From Castanea sativa (Eukaryota; Streptophyta; Magnoliopsida; Fagales; Fagaceae): a DNA stretch of 64,000 nt. This document shows, piece by piece, positions 47,717-59,312 of this stretch. Position numbers and translations under genes: made by a program. The stretch covers positions 27,015,273 through 27,079,272 of the forward strand of contig NC_134017.1 of assembly GCF_040712315.1 (NCBI RefSeq), given 5' to 3'. A model generated the notes under the pieces. That model saw only the letters and a program-made list of their open reading frames with translations. It was not told the DNA's origin and did no database searches. Every line of letters begins with the position of its first letter. The stretch's first letter is position 1.

Positions 47717-49414
47717 TAATTTACTTGTTGTCTTTGTTTCTCTTTGTTTTCTTCTTCTTGTATCTCCTACATTGCTCTGTGTTCTTTTTCAGGCATAGAG
47801 TAACCTTTCGTATATATATCATTCTTACTTATCAAAAAAAAAGATTGATGCAGGACAAGCCAGAATTTTGAAACAAGAAATTGAAGAACAGGGAAAATCA
47901 AGATAAAAAAAACCTAGGAGCCGATACTTAGGCTTGCTTGAAGTCAACATCAAGCGAAAGAAAACCACTAGGAGACCTCCTACTGTTGGCTGAAGTCGGT
48001 ATCAAACTTACTATTGCCTAATTCTAATCAACAATATCCATATCTATACATATTTTATAGCAGAAATTGAGAGAAAGTAGATTCCTACAATTAAGGAGGT
48101 AGTGACAAATAAAATAATTGCCTATTTAAAATTAAGACATGATTCGCTTTAAAAAGCGATCCGTTACATTGTTGGGTAACGCTGGAACACCGTTTTAAAA
48201 GGGTAAATTATAATTTTTTCACCACGTTAAAACACTGTTGGAGCCCTCTTGGTATAAAAGGAAATTAACTGCTTAAGACAGGAAAAAAAAAAAAGGAGAA
48301 AGAGAAACCGAGAGAAAAGAGAGTCAGAGAAATAGAGAGGCAGAGAACGGAGAAGGAGAGAGAGATCGAGAGATCAAATACTGCACGCTCTAAAAACTGA
48401 ATCCCAAAACACACAATCATTCATTCTTTCCATTTGTTAACACAAACGGCCAAAAGAAAAGATTTTCCCTGCCGATGAAAAAGAAAAAACAGAAGCCCAT
48501 TGAAATATTTCCACAGTTTGCAATCAAGAATGAAAAGATGTCACTCACTTTCCTGTCAGATTTCTTCATCTAACTGTCCGTTAATTTCTTTCACCGGTGA
48601 GTTTTTATCTTCGATTTAAGTTTGTTTATTAATTATGATTAGGTTTTGATATTTTGTTTGGATTGTTTTTGATTTTGGTATTTTAATTAAGTTTTTCTCT
48701 TCGCTTTTCAGTTTGACATTCTCAGCTGCACGCCCTCAAGTTCAACCAGGTACCATTTTCGAATCGATCAGATTCCAGATCGCTTAGATCTACTTTGATT
48801 TTTTTCGTTTTTGTCGGATCTAGGGTTTATCATTTGTTCTTTGGATGAATGTATTGCTTTTGTTTATTGGTGGTGTTAGTACTCTGCTTTGAATGTTCCG
48901 ATTTCAATGTATTTCTCCCTCAATTGTTCACATTCTAGATTTCAGAATCGAAATGATTGTGTTACTCGCTAATGGTGAAATAAGCCGCATCACTTCCCAA
49001 TGAAAACTTCAAAGTCACTGTAACTGAGATCTGCTCTTCCGCCCTGTTCCGTTTCTTCTCTGCAACTCCATGCACACAAGGTCAGAATAGCGTGTTTGCA
49101 TGTTCCGTTCTAGACCAACAGACAGAGGAAAAAAGAAAATCCAAAAGGTTTGGCTACCTTTTTCCCTAATTTCCCATTTATTTTTACAATTTCTTGAGTT
49201 CTGTTTTGTTCGATTGTTGAATTGACTAAATTTTGTTTTTGTTTGGCAGATTTTTGTTAGGTTTGTGTTTTTTTTTGGTTAGACCCCCAAATTGGAATTG
49301 ATTTATGCTTTGTGCAGATCTATGTTTTGCTGAATCGTTCGCAAAAAAAAAAAAAAAACGTTGATTACTGAGAGTACATTATATTGTTTGGCATTGCTTA
49401 ACACCGTTTGACAG

Positions 49415-49480
49415 CTTTTTTGGTATATTAAAAAAAAAACGGTTATAATAAAATTTAAAAAAAAACGTTGCAAACCCTAG
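49415..49480 (+). repeat. Dispersed direct repeat, first copy
   Basis: TTTTTGGTATATTAAAAAAA followed by ACGTTGCAA and AACCCTA recurs at 51934-52004 with small changes. Confidence 0.7.
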
Positions 49481-51933
49481 TGATCTCTTTTCATCTGACT
49501 CCGCATAACATTCTCTCTCTAAAAGAAAACGCCTAGCGATACTGCGACACAGAGAAAGGGAAGGAGGAAAAAAAAAACTTGCAATTCAGCCATTGCCATC
49601 TGATCTGCTGCTCTGCCTCATCTCTCCTCTGCAACAAAATTTTTCTAAAGGTCAGCGCACTCTTTTCTTCTTCAAATACTGTTTTGGTTTTCTGAAACTT
49701 TTCGCCATTGATTTTCCTTTACAAATTAGCATATTAAATCTCCAATATGTATATGTTTTTAGTTTAAGGCCAGATGTTTATACTACAAGAATTACCATCT
49801 TCCTTTTCAATATATGATATATCTGTATTTCAAAATTTTCTCCATACCAAATTGTCTAGGGTTCTTCTTTGACTCCTTTTGAAATATAGATGGGTTTATT
49901 TCTCTTTCTATGGGAAAATTATAATTTCCGGTTTTAAGTACTGGTAACATAAGGGATTTTGCCCTTGATTTTAATAGCCAAATTTCAACTTGGATGGTTA
50001 TAAGTCTGAAAGTTTAGAGTGTGCAATGATGGGTTTATTCTCTCTCTATGGATGATTGGTCTGAAATTATTATTTTCAGTTTTTAAGTTTTGGTAACATT
50101 AGGGATTTTGCCCTTGATTTTAATACTTGGATGGTTTAAAATATGAAAGTTTAGAGTGTATAGTAATTACTGCGTTTTTGAAAAATAAATAAATTAATTA
50201 ATAACCAACTGATTACTATACACCTTCCAACAGATTGTTAGACAATGTGTTATTGAAATTATAAAAAACCTTCTTACTCTGTCATTTTGTTTAAATTCAG
50301 ATTTGCTGCAATTCTCTGTCAAGTACAAAACTTGAGTAATTTGCAAGCAGAGTTTCTGGAACAAACTGATAGGTTAGGAAAGCCTAATTTTTCCTTTGTT
50401 TATCTGATAATTCTGTCCATTATGTATTTGTTGTTTGAATTTCCTCTGTTTTTGCATATTTTAGACAGCTTTTTCTAAAAAGAAAAAAATGCATTCCATG
50501 ATTCTTTTTCAACTAACCAGTAAAATTGTTATGTTTTTTTTTGTTGGTGTCATGCTTTGTGATCAACTTCCTTATAATGATTATTTTAGCTTCTTTTTGT
50601 AGACTTTGTTTCACCTTAGGACAGCCTTACTATCCTTTTTTTAGGCTTTACATTTCAATCTACCTCAAAGATTAAATTTTCTTGATTCTGAGGGATTTCA
50701 GTTGCTATTTGTGATGATTCTGTGAATGAAACTTTCAATTTCAAATAGAGCTCTCATATATGGTTTGTGATCTCTAGCATTTTTCCCCACCCATGTTTGT
50801 AAGATTTGAGTTGCAATAGTAGCAGATTATTTATTACAAGTTTAAGTATCTTATATTAGTATCTATATAATTTTTAGCCTCTATCTTTCATACTGTTGAA
50901 TATTTTGTTTTGTTCAGTTATTTTGGAACTCCGTGCATCCATCTTAATTTCGCTAATTTTTGCATATAGGCTCAAGCTGTTGTTTTCCCTATTAAATAAG
51001 TAGTGTTGTTCTCAAAGTTCTTGGTTTGTAAGTGAATGGTTTGATTCAAGTGCTAATTTGAAGATTATATTGATTAAGGTAGATCAAGAACTTTTTTCAT
51101 ATTTAGGCGTGGGTAGACTCATTACATGAATTTGAGTGTCCCTGTGCTGAATTAGCAACATGTGTGCACCTTAAGGCAATATCTTTACATGAGATAACAT
51201 AGGAGAAGAAGACTAAGACTTGGTGACATTTGCTGGCTGTATTAATGGTGTGGAGGATTTTTTATATTATTTTTAAAATGTATTTGAACAATAATAATTT
51301 GTACCATCTGTTTAGTGCACAGTTTTTATAGCCTGGATTTTTTTTTTCCTTCTTACATGCTTGCTTTTTGTTTCCTTTAAAAGGTTGGATGGAATGCCAT
51401 GTTGTCTTTTTTGTTTTTTTGTTTTTCTTTTGATGGAATGCCATGTTGTCTTTGGCAAGATGCTCTATGGGATGGATCTTGTTTACAAGAGTGACACAGA
51501 AGGATATATTTAGTTATTGTTTTGGGATGTCATTCTATTTGGTCAAATATTATAAATTTTACCATTTATCTAGAGATGGTGTCTTTTGGAAAAGTCTTCA
51601 GAACTCTTACCCACAGTCCATCTGTTTCTAAGTAATTTTTTTAGAACAATGCTTACTCCTAAATCTGTGTATATTTATTCTTTTTCTTGATATGCAGAGT
51701 ATTAAGAAATTTAATATTTTTTAAATGGATAGATTTAGAAATATGTTTTGAACCAGTTCAGTCTTGGTGTCCCATGAGCAGTCAATGGTACTATGGGATC
51801 AATCTTGCACATTTTTCAATTCAAGCCAGATTACAACTTCAATTTATTTTTCTATAATTTAAGAAACCTCCTTTTCCCATCCTTTTGTTGAAGCACAAAT
51901 TTACAGAGTTCTCTTTCAGATAAGACATTTGGG

Positions 51934-52004
51934 TGTTTTTGGTATATTAAAAAAAAACCGTGTTAAAATAAAATAAAAAAAACGTTGCAATTGAAAAAAC
52001 CCTA
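51934..52004 (+). repeat. Dispersed direct repeat, second copy
   Basis: Matches 49415-49480 (GGTATATTAA, poly-A, ACGTTGCAA, AACCCTAA) at a distance of about 2.5 kb. Confidence 0.7.
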
Positions 52005-53452
52005 ACAGAAAATAATATTAAAAAAAAATGGATACAGAAATCTAAAAAAACGTCATGTTTTCTTTAGGTTTGTGTAAGAAGTTGGTCTGACTGCTATGGG
52101 GAGTTATTAATGATCTTAGCCCTCTTGGGTTTGTGAGAAAGGAGGAAACTTTCTGTATTTTTGAGCTAGGAAAGGGTTCTGTTTATGGAGTGGGCAGCAA
52201 CAGCATAAACTTATTCTACTGATAAACTTATTTTATCTGTAGAATAAGTACATTGATGTCTCTATGCCAGGATTGAGATTTCGTTAATCTATTGATACAT
52301 GGGTGAAGAGGGATGTTTGATTGTAAAAGGGGAATTTTCATTTTGTTTTTAATATGATTTGTAATGTAGTTTCTTGGCCTTTTAGAATCTGAAAGTTACT
52401 GAATACTTAAAATGGGGGGTTTGTTTTTGTGATCACATGATTATTACACTTCTTTTTTTTTTTTCTTTTGCATCCTATTGATCTTATGCTACAGGAATCG
52501 TTTTATTTGTGAGTTTCCTGTCATTTTCTTAAAGGTTATGGTGCATTCTGATCTGGGTTCAGTTCAGAAACTGAGGCCCCACTTGGTTGATACCAAAAAA
52601 AAAAAATTAAAGGAATAAAACATATAAATTAATATATGTAAATATAAAAAAAGTTCAGAAGCCAAAAATGCTACTCTGAGATAACAGGGGACTCTGTTTT
52701 TATCGCTTTTCAGAACTATACTATAATCTCTGACATGTAGCTTTCTGAATTCTGAACTAAATTTTGTGGGGTGTGTATGGTTGTGGTGCAGTGGGTATTC
52801 TTTGCTTAGAGATCCCCAGTACAACAAAGGACTTACCAATGCTTTGGTATCTTCAAATGTTTTCCCCTTTTAGTTGAAAAGATTCTAATGCTCCATTACT
52901 TAAAGCTGGGTCTCGAACTAATCATATTCCAGATTGTAGGAATGTACTATGATAAATTTAAGGATCAATCCAGATCGTCCTATAGTTTACTTTTGTGGAA
53001 TCAGATCAGTTACTAGGATTGTAATGACAAATTTACTGGTTTAAAAGTCATTTGCATATCAGTATCCATGCGATTGCTGCTTCTGCACTGCAGGGCTTGC
53101 ACCATAACCAAAGTTTTGCCATATATTTTATGTCATTTCTACCAGTTGTTCTTTTTTATTTTGAGGTCTGTTTAAATCAGTGGCCAAAGGAATTTATCTT
53201 TATTTTGTTCCAATGGTGTAGCTTTGAGAATAATCCCCGGCTAGAAGGTCCAGAGTTGCTAGGACTTGCAAGTTATGACACTAACTGCTCATGAAGATGT
53301 ATGATGCCGCAAAACTCAACTTTGCATGGAATAGATATGTATTCCAAAAATTGGAAGTGCGTTACCTACAGTGTAGTGGGATTGGTGATAAATTCAATCC
53401 CTCATATATAACTATTTGTAAATTTTACTATACTGTTGTGCTCTTTTGAAAA

Positions 53453-53636
53453 TGTTCAATACGTTAATATGTATTGATGAAATACTAGAAAAGGGTTTAC
53501 CTACCATGTGAATGGTTGATTTGGTTGACAGTTTCGCTCATAATATGTTCAAGACATTAATATGTATTAATGTAATACTAGAAAAGGGTTTACCTGTCGA
53601 ACAAATAGTTGATTTGGTCCGACTTCATCTCTCTTG
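53453..53636. repeat. 92-base tandem duplication
   Basis: ATGTTCAATACGTTAATATG at 53453 and its relative at 53545 share ACTAGAAAAGGGTTTACCT and TGGTTGATTTGGT-like parts, about 85% alike over the unit. Confidence 0.85.
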
Positions 53637-54611
53637 CTTTGTCCTACTTATTACTAATGATTTTTATACAAGCTCATATACTTCTGTTCTCTTTCCAGCT
53701 TCAAAATTTTCAGGAATACTGATTGAAAATAAGTTTGATGTGTGCTGTTTCTGAACTGCAAGGTATTAAACATTAGTTTCTGTACTTGCTGTCATGCTAG
53801 CAAAAATAGGGGTTTTAGCCGGTTTTACCTATTGTTGGATTTGAACCAATGACTTACTGCTTATTATTCAAGGGGGGAGGGGGTGTGGAGCGCTAAGAAA
53901 GAGATAGTGTTATCACTATTCAAAATGAAGCAGCAGCTAGCATGCTAAGATCAGAAGGAAAAATAGCAACTACAGAATTCAATTTAATTTTCAGTTTCTG
54001 TTTTCCATCCTACCTGATCTACTGTTTTTGAAGAGCAATTGAAATTGTAGAACTTTGAAATTTGAAAGTGTAATGTTTTTTATACAAATTTGATTATCTC
54101 ATAGATTTTAGTTAATATTCCACTCTATCTGCATAATTACCAGGGTTGGCTACTTGTAACTTTTATTTTAATGGTAGATAATTGCAGAAAATGTATTTTG
54201 TTGTTATAACTTTATGGTTGCTGGTGGGTGAATTTTCATTTATAAAACAATGAATGTGATTGTGTGTGCAGCAGCTAATGTGGCATGACCACAAAGCTGA
54301 AGCTGCAAAGGGGTATCAAAGATTTGATTGGTTTTCAGATACTTCTTTTTATTGAGAAAGTGATTTATATATAGATACTTTATTAGTCATTATGAAAATG
54401 AAATATGCTTAAAAATTTGCTAAAAATTCTGCTGCATCAATAAGATATGGACATCTAATCATGGTTAAAGACCATTTTAAAATCTGTCTGTCAATGATCA
54501 TATGGAATTTTCAATTTAGTACTATTTTCCCCATATTTTTAACATGTGAAAGCAATTAGTTGGATGGTGTGGAATAGTAAATGTGGATACTGGTAGAAAG
54601 AATATGATATT

Positions 54612-54622
54612 TTGTGGGTGTG

Positions 54623-54659
<37 letters not shown>
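54612..54659. repeat. (TG)n-(TA)n compound microsatellite
   Basis: GTGTGTGTGT passes into a run of TA near the proposed left end of the first Helitron. Confidence 0.9.
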
Positions 54660-55371
54660 GGCTTGCGGAAAATTGTGTTCAGGCTTCTACATGCACTTCA
54701 ACTTTGTAGTTTCCCACACAGGTTCAAAAGGTTAAAATAATAGTGTTGAATGGATGGTACAAACTCCATATTTTGTGCAAAAATCCAGGCTGAAGAAGGG
54801 ACATAAATGTGGTATTAATTAATAGTGTTTTATAAGTAATAGTAATTTTTCAAGTTTGCTCAATGAACCAATTTGATTGCCATGCCAATCTAGACACTAA
54901 TGTGTCATGAATTTGGCATATTAGCAACAAAATTCAAGAATTTATAATCTTCGCGTGGAACTTGAATGATTAAGCCTTAAATAAAATCTAACTGATAAGG
55001 AACATGAATGTCATGCCAATTGAAACCAAATGAACCCCAACGCCCAATTGACGGTAATTTGACAAAAATACAAAAACATTAAAGCTGAATATTACAGTAG
55101 CCCTATTTTTAACAAATTGATAGCTAACGTATCTTGCACACTTTGTAACAAATTTCTTCTTTACAAATTGATTTTATTAGCCAAATTTCTCTTCTACTTA
55201 TGAGATTAGTGTTGATACTAAGTTATATTTGTCTTTTAGAAGAACACCTACACATTAACATCATTATCTGAACAACTAACCATCATTATCTGCACATTAA
55301 GTATAATATATTAAGTTGATTGTTTTCTAATTCATAAAATGATCCCGTGCATTACGCGGGTTAAACACTAG
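54631..55371 (+). mobile_element. Non-autonomous Helitron candidate 1
   Basis: The 3' end is textbook: hairpin CCCGTG.CATTA.CGCGGG (55344-55360), then ACTAG with CTAG at 55368-55371, followed by T. The 5' end is uncertain; TCTATATATATA at 54631 is proposed. No rep/helicase ORF. Confidence 0.6.
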
Positions 55372-56936
55372 TATATATAAAAGTAAAGACCTCATGTAAA
55401 AAACTATAAGTTCTGTCAAGTGGCACATTGTATGACATTGTTTTCATTTAGGCTTCCACCTCATTTACATTTAGCATTTATGTCAAACTATTAAGTGATA
55501 GCAAATACATTTATTTCAATGTATTTTTTTTTTTATTATGGGAAAAGGCAAAAATTTGTATACATTTATAACTTATTGTTTTGAATAGAAACGGATAGAT
55601 CTAAAAGTCACTGAAAACGTAGAAATTAAGAAAACTTTTCAATTTCTGCATAAGACTAACTACAATGCAGAATTGCAAGAGTGGCATTCAATGAATTAGG
55701 TAAATATTATTTGTCTCCACATTTGTTCAATATAAATCCCCATTTCCATTGGACTTAAAAAATTAAACTTCCATAATTTTTCTCATAATAGCTTTGGTTT
55801 TCTTTTTGAGAGGTATATTAATTTTCAAAATATTATGTTCGTCTTAAATATTTTTTTTAGATTTTATGTATACATTTTTACTTATGTAGCATTGTAATGT
55901 ATTTAGGCTTATTTTTTCATATTATGTGTAGGGCTGTCCAAACCCATCTGAAGATCTAATCTGCTCGAAGAAATCGATTGGATCCGATCCAACACCAGCA
56001 GACCCGACTACTCAGGCGGTCAGCAGCTGGTCTTCTCCACCAGAAACCGACTCTGGCAGGCCAGTTTCAATTTCCCTCCCCTTAAAACCCGAAAAACAAG
56101 AACCGACTAACAAAAACCCAGATTCCGACGAAAATTTTTCAAGCGAAAAAAACCCAGATTTTGGCGATATTTTACGTATATCCGATGAGATTTTAACCGG
56201 ATTTGGCGAAATCTCATCAAATCCGGTGAGATTTCCACCAAATTTGGCGAAATCTCATAGATTCTGATGAGATTTTTGCCAGATTTCAGTTTTTCTCACC
56301 GTTTTCTCGTAGTTTCCTTAGATCTATGACGCCAACCGACCCGTCCGCCACCCGTTGAAGGTTTGATCCGACCGACCTGTCTACTCCGGCGATCGGCGGT
56401 GGGTGAGATTTTTTGCCACCTGATTCCGTCGGGTGGATTCCGGGTTAGGCACAAACCCAACCCGAACCAACCCGTGGGCAGCCCTAATTACGTGCCAATT
56501 TATATTTTTGGTTTTCTTTATGATGCATATACTTGGTAAGGATTTGTTTTTGGCTTATTTTAGTTCAATTAAAATTTGGAAATTAAATTGTGATATTATT
56601 GCATCACTATGACATTATTTTTTCAGTTGTTGTATCATGAAATATTAGAAGTTTTTATAGCAAATTGATATATAAAGTATAAATCATACAAGCAAAAACA
56701 CCTAGGAACCAACAGGTTTGTAGGTGACAATGTGAATTGTGTGATCTGGTGATATTTCTTGGTTGCATAAATTAGAGGAATTTTCCTCCAATGTATTTAG
56801 TTTAAATTTAGTTTTAGTTGAAAACTTCATAGATTAACTGTGACTAACAATAATAGTATTCATGGAATTAATGGGACAAATAATTTCTTAAAAAATTTAT
56901 CAAAATGCACCATGCATTGTGTGGGATTTCAGCTAG
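55372..56936 (+). mobile_element. Non-autonomous Helitron candidate 2, tandem with candidate 1
   Basis: It ends with a decayed version of the same terminus: ACCATGCATTGTGTGGG then CTAG at 56933-56936 followed by T. Its changes from the 55344 hairpin are mostly C-to-T or G-to-A. It begins directly after the first CTAG with TATATATAAAAGTAAAGACC, a start resembling other plant Helitrons. It contains a hAT MITE. Confidence 0.5.
55929..56486. mobile_element. hAT-type MITE with 8-base target duplication
   Basis: It starts TAGGGCTGTCCAAACCC and ends CCCGTGGGCAGCCCTA, inverted. Flanks are ATTATGTG (55921-55928) and ATTACGTG (56487-56494), seven of eight equal. The interior is rich in TCCGGTGAGAT-like direct repeats. 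No transposase. Confidence 0.87.
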
Positions 56937-57529
56937 TTGTTATAAGAGTCAACACCTAGAGTTGGTTGGAGTAAACACATTATAGTTCTTTAATAGGCTA
57001 ATAAACCCTAATAAGTCTAATTGGTGTAAGAAACCCACATTGAATTATTACAAATCCTTGACTTTAAATAAAAATACTAATAAACTGCTGTATTAAATAC
57101 TATGGCCTAAAATAAAATACAGTTAACTCTAAAAAGAAATTAAAATAAAATTCTCCCAATTATATATATTTTCTTGTTGGATGATTTCACAACTGCCATT
57201 ATAAAGATTAGGCACACCAAGCATCTGCCGGTTAGCATGGCTCATCTCAGATCTTGCAACAAATTATCCGAGTCTGATCAGTGTTTGAAAAGAAATATAG
57301 CAAGGTACATGAAACCTAAGTTAGGAAAATGCAGTATACAATGAAAGCTTCCATTTACCATAAACCATCTCTCATAGTTAAAAGTGCAACTACACAATTG
57401 ACATTTAGAACTTTTTTTGTTATCCACTCATATCCCAAAGGATTTCTAGACCAAAATTTACAGGAAATAAAATTCACCAATAGTTTATCATCTTCAAGAT
57501 TTAACAACCTTGTCCACATCCATAGTGTG
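56937..57529. other. AT-rich flank, possible 3' part of the PRP4 pseudogene
   Basis: No gene is recognised. The stretch 57340-57529 is open on the minus strand but does not resemble the PRP4 C-terminus. Confidence 0.45.
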
Positions 57530-58141
57530 TTCCTTCTCATTGCTATTGCTAGATGACCAATGATTAATTTTCCGATCATGTGATATGGTTGCTATATAAT
57601 GCTCATCTACTACATGTACATCTAAGGACGTGTATTTTGCTTAATGTCCATTGAGTGTCTTCACAGGCAGACCAAATCTTAGTTGTCATGTCATTGGAAG
57701 CAGTTAGCAAGAAATATCCTTGTTGAGGCTTAAACTTTACTTGTAAAATCTGGTTGGAATGTGCTGGAATAGAATGCAAAGTATTTCTCTATATTAGATC
57801 CCAGATTTAACAGGTATTGTCCTTGACCCAGGTGGCTAAATGATAGCCAATGGGGGAGAAGCTAACTCCCAGAATTGGCTTGTCATGGCCTTCCAAGGCA
57901 TGAAACTTTTCCCATTTGAAGGTCCCAAACACGAGCAATCACATCAAGTCCACAAGATGCAGCTAGTGATCCATCACGATGGAAATCTAGCACATTGACA
58001 GTCCTACTGTAACCTTGAAGAATTAATTCCATCACAGTTTTCACATCCCATAACCTCCAAGTCTTGTCTAAGCTAGTAGTGCCCAAGTACTTTCCTGATA
58101 GATGGAATGAAATGTGTGCAAGGCAGTCCAAATGGCCCTCA
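57530..58141 (-). pseudogene. U4/U6 snRNP PRP4-like WD40 pseudogene fragment
   Basis: Minus-strand reading gives [56 protein letters not shown], then in a shifted frame [22 protein letters not shown] and AHSNQILQVKFKPQQGYF, and SNDMTTKIWSAC to about 57530. The order and the phrases GTTS.DKTWRLWDV and AASCGLD..ARVWDL match plant PRP4 (LACHESIS in Arabidopsis), a WD40 spliceosome subunit. There is a frame break after 57890 and several stops. No intron interrupts these roughly 600 bases, so a retrocopy is possible. It is cut on its 5' side by the hAT element at 58142. Confidence 0.8.
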
Positions 58142-59283
58142 AACAGGGGCGTAGCCAGAAATTTTTATATGGGGGCTGATTTGAAGTATTGATATAAAAA
58201 ACATAAATCACAAGTTTATTGAATATGAAATTTCAATTTTGATATATCTTAAACATTAATGAACATACAAAAACTGTCTAGTTCATTATAGACATATACA
58301 AAAATATCCACACAAAAAAAACACTTCACATCAAAATCATGTCTGGCGACGATTTTTCATGGAATAGAATTCATCCAGAATCATTTTCATGGTAAAATTT
58401 TCAGCAATTTCCTTTTCTATATAAACTATCATATTATCTGCCAAAAGTTCATCCTCCATTCTATTGCGAAGTCTTGTTTTTAATAGTTTCATAGCTGAAA
58501 AAGCTCGTTCTGTAGTTGTTGTAGAAACTGGAAGAGTCAACACAAGACGAATTAGTCTATCAATTAAATTATAGATTTTAGACTTCCTTGAAGTTTCTAA
58601 TCCCCTACATAGCTCAGATATTGTACCCATATTCTGAAAATCTGGATGCTTTGTCACATCAAGCTCATAATGTTGCAACTGATGCTTCAAAAGACAAATT
58701 TCCTGATCAGTGAAATCTTGAGGGTAATAATTTTCAGCCAAATTGCAAATATCACCAATTTTGAATGATCTAAAAGCATCCTTAGGATTTAATGCTGAAT
58801 TAAGAGTGAGAAGATTTGCTGTTAGCTCACAAAATCTACTATTCAATTCTTGCAATTGAAAATCTATTGCAACTGTAAATATGTTAATTCTTAAATGATG
58901 TTCTATTGTTGTCAAAGCTTCATCTTGATGACGGTATCTACCTCGAGCTTTAGTGTAACGAGCATTTAAATCAGGAATATCAATTTCATGTTGTCCACAA
59001 AATGATGTAACACTATCAAGTAAAGGCTCCCATCCATCATCTCTCAACTTTTGAATAAGTGATTTTGTAGTTGAAACTAAATGCATGGCATTTAAAAGAT
59101 CTTGAGAATGTTGTTGCAAAGCTTGGCAAAGAATATTAGTAATTCCCATAATCTCTTTCATCATATGCAAAATTAAAACAAATTCAAATGATGTTAATAC
59201 CTGATAAGCTCCCTCAGCATCACCACGTTGTTTATAATTAGCCCCTTCCTCAGATGAGTCTTTCTCCGACGAGGAAGACAACC
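58142..59283 (-). mobile_element. hAT transposon relic: one terminus plus C-terminal transposase
   Basis: The plus-strand end CAGGGGCGTAGCCAGAAATT (58142) resembles termini of plant hAT elements of the TTF/MYM-zinc-finger transposase type. The other end is missing; the sequence meets gypsy gag at about 59284. Confidence 0.65.
58337..59281 (-). pseudogene. hAT transposase, C-terminal part (TTF-type zinc finger protein with HAT dimerisation domain)
   Basis: 314 open codons. From about residue 27 the family signature appears: TSFEFVLILHMMKEIMGIT, then QALQQHSQDLLNAMHLV, CGQHEIDIPDLN and ARGRYR. Near the end comes the HAT dimerisation motif (LIRLVLTLPVSTTTTERAFS, then MKLLKTRLRNRM). Full-length relatives are about 700-800 residues with an N-terminal TTF zinc finger and DUF4371 region; these are absent. 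The first residues (MSSSSEKDSSEEG) look like junction sequence, so the true start is lost. Loss of the N-terminal DNA-binding region makes activity unlikely. Confidence 0.85.
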
Positions 59284-59312
59284 TGCATAGGCGAAAGAGT
59301 AAAAATTCTTCT

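Larger units (their letters stand above)
42099..47842 (+). mobile_element. L1-type non-LTR retrotransposon (LINE), near full length, inactive
   Basis: ORF1, then ORF2 (endonuclease, RT, C-terminal zinc-binding region), then a pyrimidine-rich 3' UTR ending CTTATCAAAAAAAAA (to about 47842), as in many plant LINEs. At least one stop in ORF1 and three in the ORF2 endonuclease inactivate it. The exact 5' end and target duplication are not found. Confidence 0.92.
47843..54630. other. No protein gene recognised; leader-like exons in the first 2.5 kb
   Basis: GGTATAAAAGG at about 48251, a GA-rich tract (48290-48380), and exon-like pieces with good borders (48711-48748 between TTTTCAG and GGTACC; 50300-50374 between AATTCAG and GTTAGG) resemble a promoter and 5' leader. 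No coding frame follows. A non-coding transcript or decapitated gene is possible. The rest is T-rich intron-like or intergenic DNA. Confidence 0.4.

Noticed and set aside
53052..53294. 80-residue ORF ending [16 protein letters not shown]
   Set aside because: The end looks protein-like, but no family is recognised and the front is T-rich intron-like sequence.
57329..57579. Overlapping 75-residue ORFs on both strands
   Set aside because: Neither continues the PRP4 WD40 repeats nor resembles a known protein.
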